Shown piece by piece: positions 1-7,721 of a stretch of 24,677 nt of DNA (positions are counted from its first letter, which is position 1; each line of letters starts with the position of its first letter). Source of the DNA: CAG-390 sp045541375. Its GTDB lineage: Bacteria; Bacillota; Clostridia; Oscillospirales; CAG-272. The position numbers and the translations under genes were made by a program. A model generated the notes under the pieces. The model did not search any database. It was not told the DNA's origin and saw nothing but the letters and a program-made list of their open reading frames with translations. The stretch covers positions 1 to 24,677 of the forward strand of contig JAZQJB010000060.1 of NCBI GenBank assembly GCA_045541375.1, given 5' to 3'.

Positions 1-53
1 TGTCTTCCTAAGACCGCTTGGCCTTCCGACTTAGCGGCGATAAGTGCGCGTAT

Positions 54-80
54 CAATTGTAAAACGCAGTTTTACAATTG
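54..80 (-). terminator. Perfect 12-bp hairpin just after lepA
   Basis: Twelve bases (CAATTGTAAAAC) are followed by a 3-base loop and their exact reverse complement, two bases beyond the lepA stop codon. No T-tract follows the stem on the minus strand, so it is not a textbook intrinsic terminator. It may be a 3'-end stabilising hairpin or a processed terminator. I recognise nothing in bases 1-53 beyond it. Confidence 0.5.
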
Positions 81-82
81 CC

Positions 83-1894
83 TTAGTTATCATCTCCGAG
101 TTTAAGCACAGCCATAAAGGCTTCGGGCGAAACCTGAACCGAGCCGAGCTTACGCATCTTCTTTTTACCTTCTTTCTGCTTCTCGAGCAGCTTCTTCTTA
201 CGGGTAATGTCACCGCCGTAGCACTTTGCAAGAACGTCCTTGCGGAGCGCCTTGACGGTTTCACGCGCGATGATACGCGAGCCGATAGCCGCCTGGATCG
301 GGATCTCGAAGAGCTGACGCGGGATGTTATCCTTGAGTCTTTCCGCGATCTTGCGCGCTCTTGCGTAAGCCTTTTCCTCGTGAACGATGAAGGAAAGAGC
401 ATCGACCTGCTCGGCGTTGAGAAGAATATCAAGCCTGCAGAGCTTGGAGGCGCGATATTCGTACATTTCGTAGTCGAGGGATGCATAACCTCTCGAGCGC
501 GACTTGAGCGCGTCGAAGAAGTTATAAATAATCTCGTTGAGCGGGAGCTCATAGTGGAGCTCAACGCGGATGTTGTCGAGGTACTTCATATCCTTGAAGA
601 TACCGCGGCGATCCTGACAAAGATCCATCAGCGCACCGACGTATTCCTGAGGCGTGATAATGCTCGCCTTGACGATCGGCTCGTAAGCCACCTCGATCTC
701 GTCGGGCTGGGGATAATCGGTGGGATTATCGATACGGCGAAGCTCGCCGTCCTTGGTCTTGACCTCATAAATAACGCTGGGTGCGGTGGTGATGAGGTCG
801 AGATTGAACTCGCGCTCAAGTCGCTCCTCGATGATCTCCATGTGGAGCAGTCCGAGGAATCCGCAACGGAAGCCGAAGCCGAGAGCCGTCGAGGTCTCGG
901 GCTCAAAGGTGAGCGCCGCATCGTTGAGCTGAAGCTTGAGAAGTGCCTCGCGCAGGTCCTCGTATCGCGCGCCGTCCTCGGGGTAGATACCCGCAAAAAC
1001 CATAGGCTGAACCGCCTTAAAGCCGGGCAGAGCCTCGGTTGCGGGTGAATCTGCAAGAGTGACCGTGTCGCCGACACGTGTATCGGAAATATTCTTGATG
1101 GAAGCCGTGAGGTATCCGACCTCGCCGACGGAAAGCTCATCGCGGGGCTTGAGTCCGAAAGCCTCCATCGATCCGACGGCGGTGACCTCAAAGATCGCGC
1201 CCGTGCTCATCAGCTTGATGCGGTCTCCCGTGCGGAGAGTGCCGTCGATGATACGGATATAGACCACGACACCAAGATAGGAATCGTAATATGAGTCAAA
1301 GATAAGTGCACGGAGAGGTGCATCGGGGTCTCCCTCGGGGTTCGGAATATCACGAACAACGGCTTCAAGAACGTCGTGAATATTGAGTCCGACCTTTGCC
1401 GAAACCGCAGGGCAATCCTCGGCGGGGATGCCGATGATGTCCTCAATTTCGTTTCTGCAACGCTCAATATCGGCGCTGGGAAGGTCGATCTTGTTGATGA
1501 CGGGAACTATCTCAAGCCCCGCGTCGACCGCAAGGTAAGCGTTTGCAAGCGTCTGAGCCTCTATTCCCTGCGTTGCGTCAACAACGAGAAGCGCGCCCTC
1601 GCAAGCATTGAGCGGGCGCGAAACTTCATAGTTAAAGTCAACGTGGCCGGGGGTGTCGATGAGGTTGAAAATATAGTCCTCACCGTTGTCTGCCTTATAG
1701 TCAAGTCTTACCGCGCGCGCCTTGATCGTGATGCCGCGCTCGCGCTCGAGGTCCATATTGTCAAGGACCTGCTCCTCCATATCGCGCTTCGCAACCGCGC
1801 CCGTTTCCTCAAGCAGACGGTCCGCGAGAGTCGACTTTCCGTGGTCGATATGCGCTATTATCGAAAAGTTTCTGATCTTTTTGCTGTTTGCCAT
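83..1894 (-). CDS. lepA: Elongation factor 4 (LepA), back-translocating ribosomal GTPase
   Basis: This is the 603-residue translational GTPase EF-4, which binds stalled or mistranslocated 70S ribosomes and promotes back-translocation or assists initiation. It is cytoplasmic, partly membrane-associated. The G motifs are visible: G1 AHIDHGKST near residues 14-22, the G2 region RERGITI, G3 DTPGH, G4 NKIDLP and G5 SAK. They are followed by the EF-G-like domains and the LepA-specific C-terminal domain, ending in a Lys-rich segment and VSPEAFMAVLK. The length matches the usual ~600 residues, so the gene is complete. The ATG start is directly followed by the conserved ANSKKIRNFSIIAHIDHGK start. The ribosome site is weak (GAGAG). 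It stands alone on the minus strand, with its own promoter and a hairpin at its end. The stop is TAA. Identity is certain from the motifs. Confidence 0.98.
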   Translation of the reverse strand: MANSKKIRNFSIIAHIDHGKSTLADRLLEETGAVAKRDMEEQVLDNMDLERERGITIKARAVRLDYKADNGEDYIFNLIDTPGHVDFNYEVSRPLNACEGALLVVDATQGIEAQTLANAYLAVDAGLEIVPVINKIDLPSADIERCRNEIEDIIGIPAEDCPAVSAKVGLNIHDVLEAVVRDIPNPEGDPDAPLRALIFDSYYDSYLGVVVYIRIIDGTLRTGDRIKLMSTGAIFEVTAVGSMEAFGLKPRDELSVGEVGYLTASIKNISDTRVGDTVTLADSPATEALPGFKAVQPMVFAGIYPEDGARYEDLREALLKLQLNDAALTFEPETSTALGFGFRCGFLGLLHMEIIEERLEREFNLDLITTAPSVIYEVKTKDGELRRIDNPTDYPQPDEIEVAYEPIVKASIITPQEYVGALMDLCQDRRGIFKDMKYLDNIRVELHYELPLNEIIYNFFDALKSRSRGYASLDYEMYEYRASKLCRLDILLNAEQVDALSFIVHEEKAYARARKIAERLKDNIPRQLFEIPIQAAIGSRIIARETVKALRKDVLAKCYGGDITRKKKLLEKQKEGKKKMRKLGSVQVSPEAFMAVLKLGDDN

Positions 1895-1939
1895 TTTATA
1901 CTCTCATTATGAAAATTTAATTACATATAGTCAGTATAT

Positions 1940-1968
1940 ATTATACCTTAATTGGAGAAAGAAAACAA
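1940..1968 (-). promoter_or_regulatory. Candidate sigma-A promoter of lepA
   Basis: On the minus strand a perfect -10 (TATAAT, 1945-1940) lies 17 bases from a weak -35 (TTGTTT, 1968-1963, matching at TTG only). The transcript would start about 40 bases before the lepA ATG. Confidence 0.45.
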
Positions 1969-2006
1969 GAGGATTTTGAAAAAATTTATCAATAATTAAA
2001 GAAAAA

Positions 2007-2230
2007 AGTGGACAGTGGTTAGTGGACAGTGGACAGAAAGATGCGGGCAACTAATTTTGTTTATCGAATAATTCTTTCGTATAGAATTTTTAGCAAATAA
2101 ATAACGGGATATTAATGAAGTTCCCTTCGTTATATCCCGCTTTCATTATATTATTTACTAAATCAATGCTCTTTTTATTCAATTAAATTATCATTCGCAT
2201 CTTTCTGACCACCGACCACTGTTCACTATT
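2007..2230. repeat. Inverted-repeat element with 7-base-unit arms (diverged copy)
   Basis: This fills most of the 334-base gap between lepA and the lipoprotein gene. The left arm (2007-2045) consists of units AGTGGAC, AGTGGTT, AGTGGAC and AGTGGAC, followed by AGAAAGATGCG. The right arm (2196-2230) is an imperfect reverse complement built from units such as AGTGAAC, AGTGGTC and GGTGGTC, and it reaches into the stop codon of the lipoprotein gene. The AT-rich core contains the hairpin at 2105-2139 and a smaller ATTCT/AGAAT palindrome. It has no open reading frame that I would support, so it resembles a non-autonomous (MITE-like) element. The copy at 14413-14557 has the same 7-base periodicity. 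Confidence 0.6.
2105..2139 (-). terminator. Probable terminator of the polyphosphate polymerase/lipoprotein operon
   Basis: The stem pairs CGGGATA...TAATGAAG with CTTCGTTA...TATCCCG, with one bulge, one G-U pair and a 4-base loop. On the minus strand it is followed by the T-rich TTATTTATTTG. It lies inside the inverted-repeat element, downstream of the lipoprotein gene and upstream of the lepA promoter. Confidence 0.55.
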
Positions 2231-4421
2231 AATTCCACTTCACTCCACTCTCATCCACATTCGCGTCGCTTGAAGCCGAGGAAGAAATTTTAGCATCCTT
2301 ATCACCGATAAAGATGACAAGTCCGTTGAGCGAAGTGGGCATTTTGAGGGTCAGAATACCTTCAATATTGAGGTACTCGCCCGAGTTCAAACGGAGTGAC
2401 GTGCTTTGCGCAATCGAATCAAAGTTGCGGCAATGCTTTGCCTCGCTTGACATTCCGCCCGAGGGCATAAGCGCGAGGACGTAGCCGCCCGTGTACTCAT
2501 ATCCCCTCTCGGTGTCGATCGCGGAGTTTCCGCCAGAGGTCGAAATGACCACCGTGTTTCCACCGCTGAAGATGATGCCTTTATAGGAATCGCGGCTGTT
2601 GGCGTCAATGCCGTCGCCCGAGGCGTAAATATAAAGCGTACCGCCCTTGATCTCGATGCCCGTGCCCGAGGTGGATTGCGAGTTGATGCCGTCATCACTT
2701 GATCTGACGGAAATATCCCCGCCCGAGATCACGACCCGATTGCCCTCGATGCCCTCGTAGCTGTTGGTGATGCTGACGTCTCCGTTTGAGAGAGTGAGGA
2801 CTCCGTCTGCGTGCATGGCGTCATCATTGGAGTAGATTGAAATATTACCGCCGCCCACAGTCACGTTGCCCGTGGGATTCTTGCCGTTTTCAAGCACCGT
2901 GTCGGCGTTTGCGTGGATGCCGTCATCATAAGCCTTGATGAAGATATTGCCGCCCTTGATGACGATCTCATTTGCCGCCTTGATGCCCTTTGCTGAGTGA
3001 TCGGATTTTTGCGAATTGCCGCCAAATCCGCCCATTCCGCCGCCGGGACGGCCGCCGCCCATTCCGGGGAATCCGCCAGCGCCTTGCTCCATCGAATAAT
3101 TCGTCCATCTTACCTCAAAGGCTGATCCGTTTTCGGTGAGCTCGATCAAATCGTAGCTTTCATTGACGGAAACGACCTGCGAAGCTACCGCATATTCGCC
3201 GTTTTCGGGCTTCTGACCGGCGGTGTAAGCAAAGACCTGCATCTTGGTGTAGCCCGTGGGCTTATCAACTTCATAAACAAAGCCCATAGCGACCTGCTGC
3301 CCCTGTGAGCCGGGTTTACCCGGTCTGCTGCTGCCGCCGGGCTGCTTGCCGCCTTGCATACCGCCGCCAAAGCCGTCGGGAGGTGTTCCTTGATCGCCGA
3401 CAGGAGTAGTTTCCTGCGGCATTCCGCCCATATCGGTGCCCGATTCAAGCTTTGCGGTTTTCCAGATGCTCTCGCCCGCATCGTTCGTGTATTTTACGGC
3501 AAAATTATACTGATTCGAAGGATAACGGATGTAATAAACGCTTTCGCTGACCGCTGTTACCTCCTCGGAATACTCGGAGAATTTATCGGTATAAATATTC
3601 AGCTCCGCCGCGCCATCGACGATCACGTCGTGCGAGGCGTCGATGCCGTCCGAGGCGGAATAGATCTCAATGTTACCCCCTGAAATGCTGACGTCGCCGC
3701 GCTGATTGCCCTTGTCGGAAACGTCGCTGTTCGAGGTCTTGATGCCGTCGCCGCCGCGCGATATGAGCACGATGTTGCCCGACTCGACACTGACGCTGTC
3801 GTTGCCCTTGAGCGCGTTGTCGATGCAGGTGACGGTGAGATTCAGATTCTTGACCTCAAGATCATCCTTGGTGTGAATGCCGTTGTTGTTCTGCGACTCA
3901 ACGGTCAGGCTTCCCTTTCCGCCCACCTGCATATCGCATTCAACGTGAAGCGCACCCGAATGAACGCCCTCAAGGCTCGAATCGACCGCCTCGCGAAGAT
4001 CATAAATAAAGTTCGTCGTGTCCTTCTTCGCAGTCAATGTGAATTTGTCGCCGCCCGTAACTACGATGGGCGATTCGCTGTTGCTTTGAATAAGCGCGCC
4101 CTCAAGCACAAGCTCGAACTTAAACTCCCCCGCGTCAACCACAATATGCCCGCCAAGGTCGCCCTTTATCGTATAGATCGAATCGGATGTCAGCCCCGAG
4201 AAGCTCAAAATCCCATTCTCAAGCGTATAAGCATTCGGCGTACCCTCGGTGCAGATGACCTGAAGGTTTGTTTCGATATTTTCCTTGACGTGTTCAAAGC
4301 CGATGTCGGTGACCTCTGCGGTCTCGCCGATAACCGTATCTTCCGTCGGCGGAACTGTACTTGGTCCGCACGAGGAAAGCACCAAAAGCGATGCCAATAA
4401 AACCACAAATAATCTTTTCAT
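2229..4421 (-). CDS. Surface lipoprotein with Cthe_2159-type beta-helix carbohydrate-binding domain
   Basis: This is a 730-residue predicted lipoprotein. A Lys/Arg start and hydrophobic segment (MKRLFVVLLASLLVLSSC) ends in an LSSC lipobox, so the Cys should be lipidated and the protein tethered outside the membrane. The rest is made of short turns such as GGGNISIYSNDDAMHADG and SGGDISVRSSDDGINSQS, with repeated DG(I/V)-D/N motifs. This fits the Ca-dependent right-handed beta-helix of the Cthe_2159 family (PF14262), whose founder binds cellulose and acidic sugars. Two Gly/Pro-rich low-complexity linkers (about residues 335-375 and 445-470) split the helix into blocks. Its ATG overlaps the stop of the DUF4956 gene by one base (TGATG), so it is translationally coupled as the last gene of the three-gene operon. 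The ligand is unknown. Confidence 0.85.
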   Translation of the reverse strand: MKRLFVVLLASLLVLSSCGPSTVPPTEDTVIGETAEVTDIGFEHVKENIETNLQVICTEGTPNAYTLENGILSFSGLTSDSIYTIKGDLGGHIVVDAGEFKFELVLEGALIQSNSESPIVVTGGDKFTLTAKKDTTNFIYDLREAVDSSLEGVHSGALHVECDMQVGGKGSLTVESQNNNGIHTKDDLEVKNLNLTVTCIDNALKGNDSVSVESGNIVLISRGGDGIKTSNSDVSDKGNQRGDVSISGGNIEIYSASDGIDASHDVIVDGAAELNIYTDKFSEYSEEVTAVSESVYYIRYPSNQYNFAVKYTNDAGESIWKTAKLESGTDMGGMPQETTPVGDQGTPPDGFGGGMQGGKQPGGSSRPGKPGSQGQQVAMGFVYEVDKPTGYTKMQVFAYTAGQKPENGEYAVASQVVSVNESYDLIELTENGSAFEVRWTNYSMEQGAGGFPGMGGGRPGGGMGGFGGNSQKSDHSAKGIKAANEIVIKGGNIFIKAYDDGIHANADTVLENGKNPTGNVTVGGGNISIYSNDDAMHADGVLTLSNGDVSITNSYEGIEGNRVVISGGDISVRSSDDGINSQSTSGTGIEIKGGTLYIYASGDGIDANSRDSYKGIIFSGGNTVVISTSGGNSAIDTERGYEYTGGYVLALMPSGGMSSEAKHCRNFDSIAQSTSLRLNSGEYLNIEGILTLKMPTSLNGLVIFIGDKDAKISSSASSDANVDESGVKWN

Positions 4422-5092
4422 CAGAGCTCATTCTCCTCGGGTGCGGTGCACAGCGAGATCTCAAGATTGCCGTTGCGCTCGCGGATCTTGTCGATCATCT
4501 CCTTAGAGCGCGAGCAGTCCTTGAGATCAAGGATATAGGTCAGCTTATAAAGGCTTCCCATGCTCGAGGTCTTGGTCTTGACCAGTCGCGAGCTTCTTGC
4601 ATATTCCTTGAAGATCGGATCGAACGCGCCATCAAAATTGAGCGACTCGGGAACCGTCACGTGGAGCTCATATTCGCGCTCGCGCTTGATCGGGATGAGC
4701 GAAAAGACGAGCATAATAACCGAAATTATAGCGGTAAAGAGGATAGCAATACCAACATAACCTGCCGCAGAGGCAAGTCCCGCCGTCATGGCAAGGAAGA
4801 TAGACGCGATCTCTCGCGCTTTACCGGGGACGGAGCGGAAACGTACAAGCGAAAATGCGCCCGCAACCGCAATTCCCGTGCCGACGTTGCCGTTGACCAT
4901 CATAATGACCGTCTGCACTATCGCGGGAAGCAAAAGCACGGTGACGGCAAAGCTTTTGGTTACATTATTTTTGAAAGACGTTGCCAAAAGCACGATAAGT
5001 CCGCAAAGAAGCGAAGTTCCGAGCGCAACGAGGTATGACTGCAAAGTAAGTCCCGCGCCCGCGGTGATTATTGATGCAAAAAGGTCATTCAT
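4421..5092 (-). CDS. DUF4956 family membrane protein
   Basis: This 223-residue protein has an N-terminal membrane region: about four hydrophobic segments in residues 1-135, including LVALGTSLLCGLIVLLATSF and AILFTAIISVIMLVFSLIPI. The region carries the family-typical stretch GAFSLVRFRS. A soluble alpha/beta C-terminal domain (about residues 140-223) follows, rich in charged residues. Family members are found next to VTC-type polyphosphate polymerases, as here. The start ATG overlaps the stop of the polymerase gene (ATGA overlap), and its stop overlaps the lipoprotein start. This arrangement implies one transcript and coupled translation. The biochemical role of DUF4956 is not established. A membrane partner or channel for the polymerase is an inference from context. 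Confidence 0.85.
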   Translation of the reverse strand: MNDLFASIITAGAGLTLQSYLVALGTSLLCGLIVLLATSFKNNVTKSFAVTVLLLPAIVQTVIMMVNGNVGTGIAVAGAFSLVRFRSVPGKAREIASIFLAMTAGLASAAGYVGIAILFTAIISVIMLVFSLIPIKREREYELHVTVPESLNFDGAFDPIFKEYARSSRLVKTKTSSMGSLYKLTYILDLKDCSRSKEMIDKIRERNGNLEISLCTAPEENEL

Positions 5093-5808
5093 TGTTTGTT
5101 CCTCTTTTCGTTGATTATATCAATATAAGCTCTTCCGTATTTCGAGAAGGAAGCGGGATAGATCTTCAGCTCGTCGAGCGCGTTCGAAAGCCACAAGGGC
5201 ATCGCACCATCGGTTTTGATCTCCATAAGTGAAAAAGGATCGTCGAGCAAAGTCTTGCCGTATGAACCGTGAGTCAAATCGAGATCTGTGCTTCGATACC
5301 TCACCGCGCTGTCAAAAGTGATGCGAAGCGCGGGCAGATCGCGGACGAAAAATGCGTCACGCTCATAGGAAACGACCGCCGCGGGCTTCGGATGCGAATA
5401 AAAGTTCATCGAATAGTCGATCTCGCGCATAATCTGCGAATCGGACAGTCTTGCACCGCCGTTTATGTAGTCCATAGCCTCGCCGAGCGTCAGCGCGATC
5501 CTGCGCTTGTAAACAACGCCCTTGTATTTCTTTTTTATCTCAAGAAAAGTCTTTGAATCCGCCGTCGGTGTGCCGTAGGTTCGAAGGCGGAGCTTTTCCT
5601 TGTAGGCGTGGCCCCACTCCTTTGCCTCGATCGAGGCGCGGATAATGCGGAAATCGGGCGTGTCGAGATAAAGGCTCGATATCGTGCTGTGCCCGTACTT
5701 GTCGGGAACGAGCATCGGGGCGATCTTTTCAAGCAAAGCCTCGCGCTCACGCGCGGTCAGCAGATACTTTTTCTCCACCCGCTTGAATATGAAATTATCC
5801 TTTGCCAC
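5089..5808 (-). CDS. VTC-domain polyphosphate polymerase family protein
   Basis: This 239-residue protein has the tunnel-fold (CYTH-like) VTC domain, which in yeast Vtc4 makes polyphosphate from ATP. The visible hallmarks are FKRVEKKYLL near the N-terminus, the beta-strand motif SSLYLDTPDF, KLRLRTYG, FLEIKKKYKGVVYKRR, a VSYERDAF strand and LMEIK near the C-terminus. These supply the basic and acidic residues that line the tunnel. It lacks the SPX domain and membrane helices of the yeast enzyme. I chose the GTG start because AGGAGG lies 6 bases upstream and the VTC fold begins immediately. An upstream in-frame ATG at 5874 has no ribosome site. A perfect -10 (TATAAT, 5844-5839) precedes it without a clear -35. 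It is the first gene of the three-gene operon. Family assignment is secure; true polymerase activity is inferred. Confidence 0.88.
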   Translation of the reverse strand: MAKDNFIFKRVEKKYLLTAREREALLEKIAPMLVPDKYGHSTISSLYLDTPDFRIIRASIEAKEWGHAYKEKLRLRTYGTPTADSKTFLEIKKKYKGVVYKRRIALTLGEAMDYINGGARLSDSQIMREIDYSMNFYSHPKPAAVVSYERDAFFVRDLPALRITFDSAVRYRSTDLDLTHGSYGKTLLDDPFSLMEIKTDGAMPLWLSNALDELKIYPASFSKYGRAYIDIINEKRNKQ

Positions 5809-5912
5809 GTCGCACCTCCTTTCGGATCTCTCAAGGAAATTATACACCTCTCCTGAATTTTTTCGATGTTTCAAAACAAAAAATTATGTGAAAATTTGGT
5901 GTTTTTTCATCA

Positions 5913-5942
5913 CAAAAGCCCGACATGAACATCGGGCTTTTG
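5913..5942 (-). terminator. Terminator of the TIM-barrel gene
   Basis: An 11-bp perfect stem (CAAAAGCCCGA with TCGGGCTTTTG) encloses an 8-base loop, 4 bases beyond the stop codon of the minus-strand gene. The T-run lies in the descending arm. It separates that gene from the polyphosphate polymerase operon. Confidence 0.8.
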
Positions 5943-5946
5943 ATCT

Positions 5947-7665
5947 TTATTTAATTATCTTATACTCACCGGGAGCAACGCTGATTCCACGATATGTCTT
6001 TTCTTCTTCGGAGAAGTTACCGACGATCTCGGTGCCGTTTTCATAGGTTGCGATCTCGATGCCATCCGACGTGACGTAATCTGACATATAAACCTTTTGC
6101 AGATGCGAGAGCGCTTCATACTCGCGCTGTGCCTCGGCAATGCGGTCGCAGGCAAAAGCAAGATCCTCGTCCGTGTCGGTGAGAAAATCGATCTCGCCCA
6201 TCCAGTTTTTCGCACCCGTGCGGAATTTCGAGTGAAAGTAGAAGGAAGGACGACCGCCGCGAAGGATGAAAGTCAGCTTATCCTCGGGGTTCTTGATCGG
6301 ATAATTGACGGTGGGACTTGTGGGGTTATAGAGCAGGATGCCGTGATATGTCAGCTCAAAGAAAGGCAGGTGAGCATCGGCAAGCGGATATTCCTTGCGG
6401 CCAAATCCGTCGCCGAAGCTGACGTAAAGTCCGTAATCGAGGTTTCCGAGCGCAAAATCAAAGCAACCTTCGGACGAAAAACCGCCGAACATACCCATTT
6501 GGGTGTTCATAATGGTGTTCACGTACTTGATGCCGTCCGCCGTCGTGCAAGGGTGCTTGGGAGAATGGCAGGTATCGGGCTCGACGATCGAGATGACGTC
6601 ATTGAAATGCAGACCGTTCTCGCCGTATTTCACAAGCTCGGGGACTGTGCCGAGCGAGGTATACATCTGCCTTTCGGGGCAAACGTGGTAGGCATAGCCT
6701 CCGCTGTAATCGCCGATCTGCAGATACTTGCCCGACTCGTCCATTGCAATATCGTCCCACGAGAAGCAATTTGCAAGCTCATAAGCATCGATGAGGTTGG
6801 TATGCGTTGAGATCCGGTAGCCGAGGCTTTTGACGTGTGCGAAAGTCTTTTTCATTTCTTCCTCACCGCCGAGAGTCGGCTCAACGGGAAAAAGCTGCGG
6901 GAATGCGCCGTCGTGACCTCCAAGATTCCAACCGACGAGCTGAAGCTCGCATTCTTTGACGCCTCTTTCGTGAAGAGCATCGGCAATATCGCGCACGCGG
7001 GAGAAATCGCAGGCAACGTGAACGGGCGGCTGATTTTCGGGAGTCTGATGCTTGACGGGAGATGGACTCTGCTTCCAAGCCATTCGGATCCTGATGAGAG
7101 GCGAACGGCTTGCGTAGTCGACCACCGCTCTCTCACGGCATTTATCCGCAAGCGGAATGATCTCACCGCGCTCAAGTCGAAGCTCTCGCTCGGCTCTTGC
7201 AATATCACCGAGGGTCGCGTTTTCGGTCAGAGGAATAATTTCTATTCTTATGTCATCATAAGGCAGATCGTTCTTACCGCCGAATTCGGTTGAAAGATAC
7301 GCACTGTACGAGCCGTTTTTCAACTCCGCATTTATGGAAAACTTGTAGTTTCGCTCAAAGCGAACGAGTGCGCGATAATCCTTTTTTACGATCGCGTATA
7401 CAGCCATTACAGGCTTTGAATAAGTAAGAAGAGCATCCTCGCGCTCCTTGAAATCCACCCTGATCTCACCGCGCATCGAGATGTTTCTCGGAAGAAGATA
7501 AAATCCCTCATCGCCCGCCGTCGCCTCGGAGATTTCGGGAAGCAAACGCAGTTTCTTTGCGCCCTTGAACTCTGCAAGAGGCAGAGTCAACTTAACTATT
7601 CCGTCCTTTTCCTCGGACAAAAATTCTATTTTTCTGTTATTTTCATCGTAGGCAAAATATTTCAT
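5947..7665 (-). CDS. Uncharacterised protein, probable TIM-barrel glycoside-hydrolase-like fold
   Basis: This 572-residue protein has no signal peptide or membrane segment. The N-terminal ~200 residues look like beta-sandwich. The middle (about 220-470) has a barrel-like pattern: ECELQLVGWNLGGHDGAFP, then LFPVEPTLGGEEEMKKTFAHVKSLGYRISTHTN as alternating strands and helices, then NDVISIVEPDTCHSPKHPC and GGFSSEGCFDFALG. Conserved-looking Asp, Glu and His residues at strand ends suggest a hydrolase acting on a sugar, perhaps related to the DUF5696 or GH101-type barrels. I recall this similarity only loosely. The start is the second ATG of an ATGATG pair, placed 6-7 bases after GAGG; longer in-frame starts lack a ribosome site. 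A possible terminator separates it from pfkA, and a strong one follows it. The function is not known. Confidence 0.75.
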   Translation of the reverse strand: MKYFAYDENNRKIEFLSEEKDGIVKLTLPLAEFKGAKKLRLLPEISEATAGDEGFYLLPRNISMRGEIRVDFKEREDALLTYSKPVMAVYAIVKKDYRALVRFERNYKFSINAELKNGSYSAYLSTEFGGKNDLPYDDIRIEIIPLTENATLGDIARAERELRLERGEIIPLADKCRERAVVDYASRSPLIRIRMAWKQSPSPVKHQTPENQPPVHVACDFSRVRDIADALHERGVKECELQLVGWNLGGHDGAFPQLFPVEPTLGGEEEMKKTFAHVKSLGYRISTHTNLIDAYELANCFSWDDIAMDESGKYLQIGDYSGGYAYHVCPERQMYTSLGTVPELVKYGENGLHFNDVISIVEPDTCHSPKHPCTTADGIKYVNTIMNTQMGMFGGFSSEGCFDFALGNLDYGLYVSFGDGFGRKEYPLADAHLPFFELTYHGILLYNPTSPTVNYPIKNPEDKLTFILRGGRPSFYFHSKFRTGAKNWMGEIDFLTDTDEDLAFACDRIAEAQREYEALSHLQKVYMSDYVTSDGIEIATYENGTEIVGNFSEEEKTYRGISVAPGEYKIIK

Positions 7666-7683
7666 CATATACCTCATTCTTAA

Positions 7684-7708
7684 AATAACGCGGCATAGCC
7701 GCGGTATT
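7684..7708 (-). terminator. Possible terminator of pfkA
   Basis: A CGCGGC/GCCGCG stem with a 3-base loop is extended by four A-T pairs after one mismatch. On the minus strand it is followed by TTATTTT. It lies in the 56-base gap between pfkA and the next gene, so some read-through is possible. Confidence 0.5.
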
Positions 7709-7721
7709 ATAAAATATAAAA

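Noticed and set aside
1..53. tRNA or SRP RNA fragment at the left edge
   Set aside because: GGCCAAGCGGT looked tRNA-like, but a cloverleaf could not be drawn and no CCA end is present.
44..1048. Long plus-strand open frame across lepA
   Set aside because: It is an antisense shadow of the certain lepA gene, with no recognisable domain or ribosome site.
5839..5844. Full promoter for the polyphosphate polymerase operon
   Set aside because: The -10 is perfect, but the only TTGAAA lies 24 bases away, too far for a standard spacer, so no promoter feature was listed.
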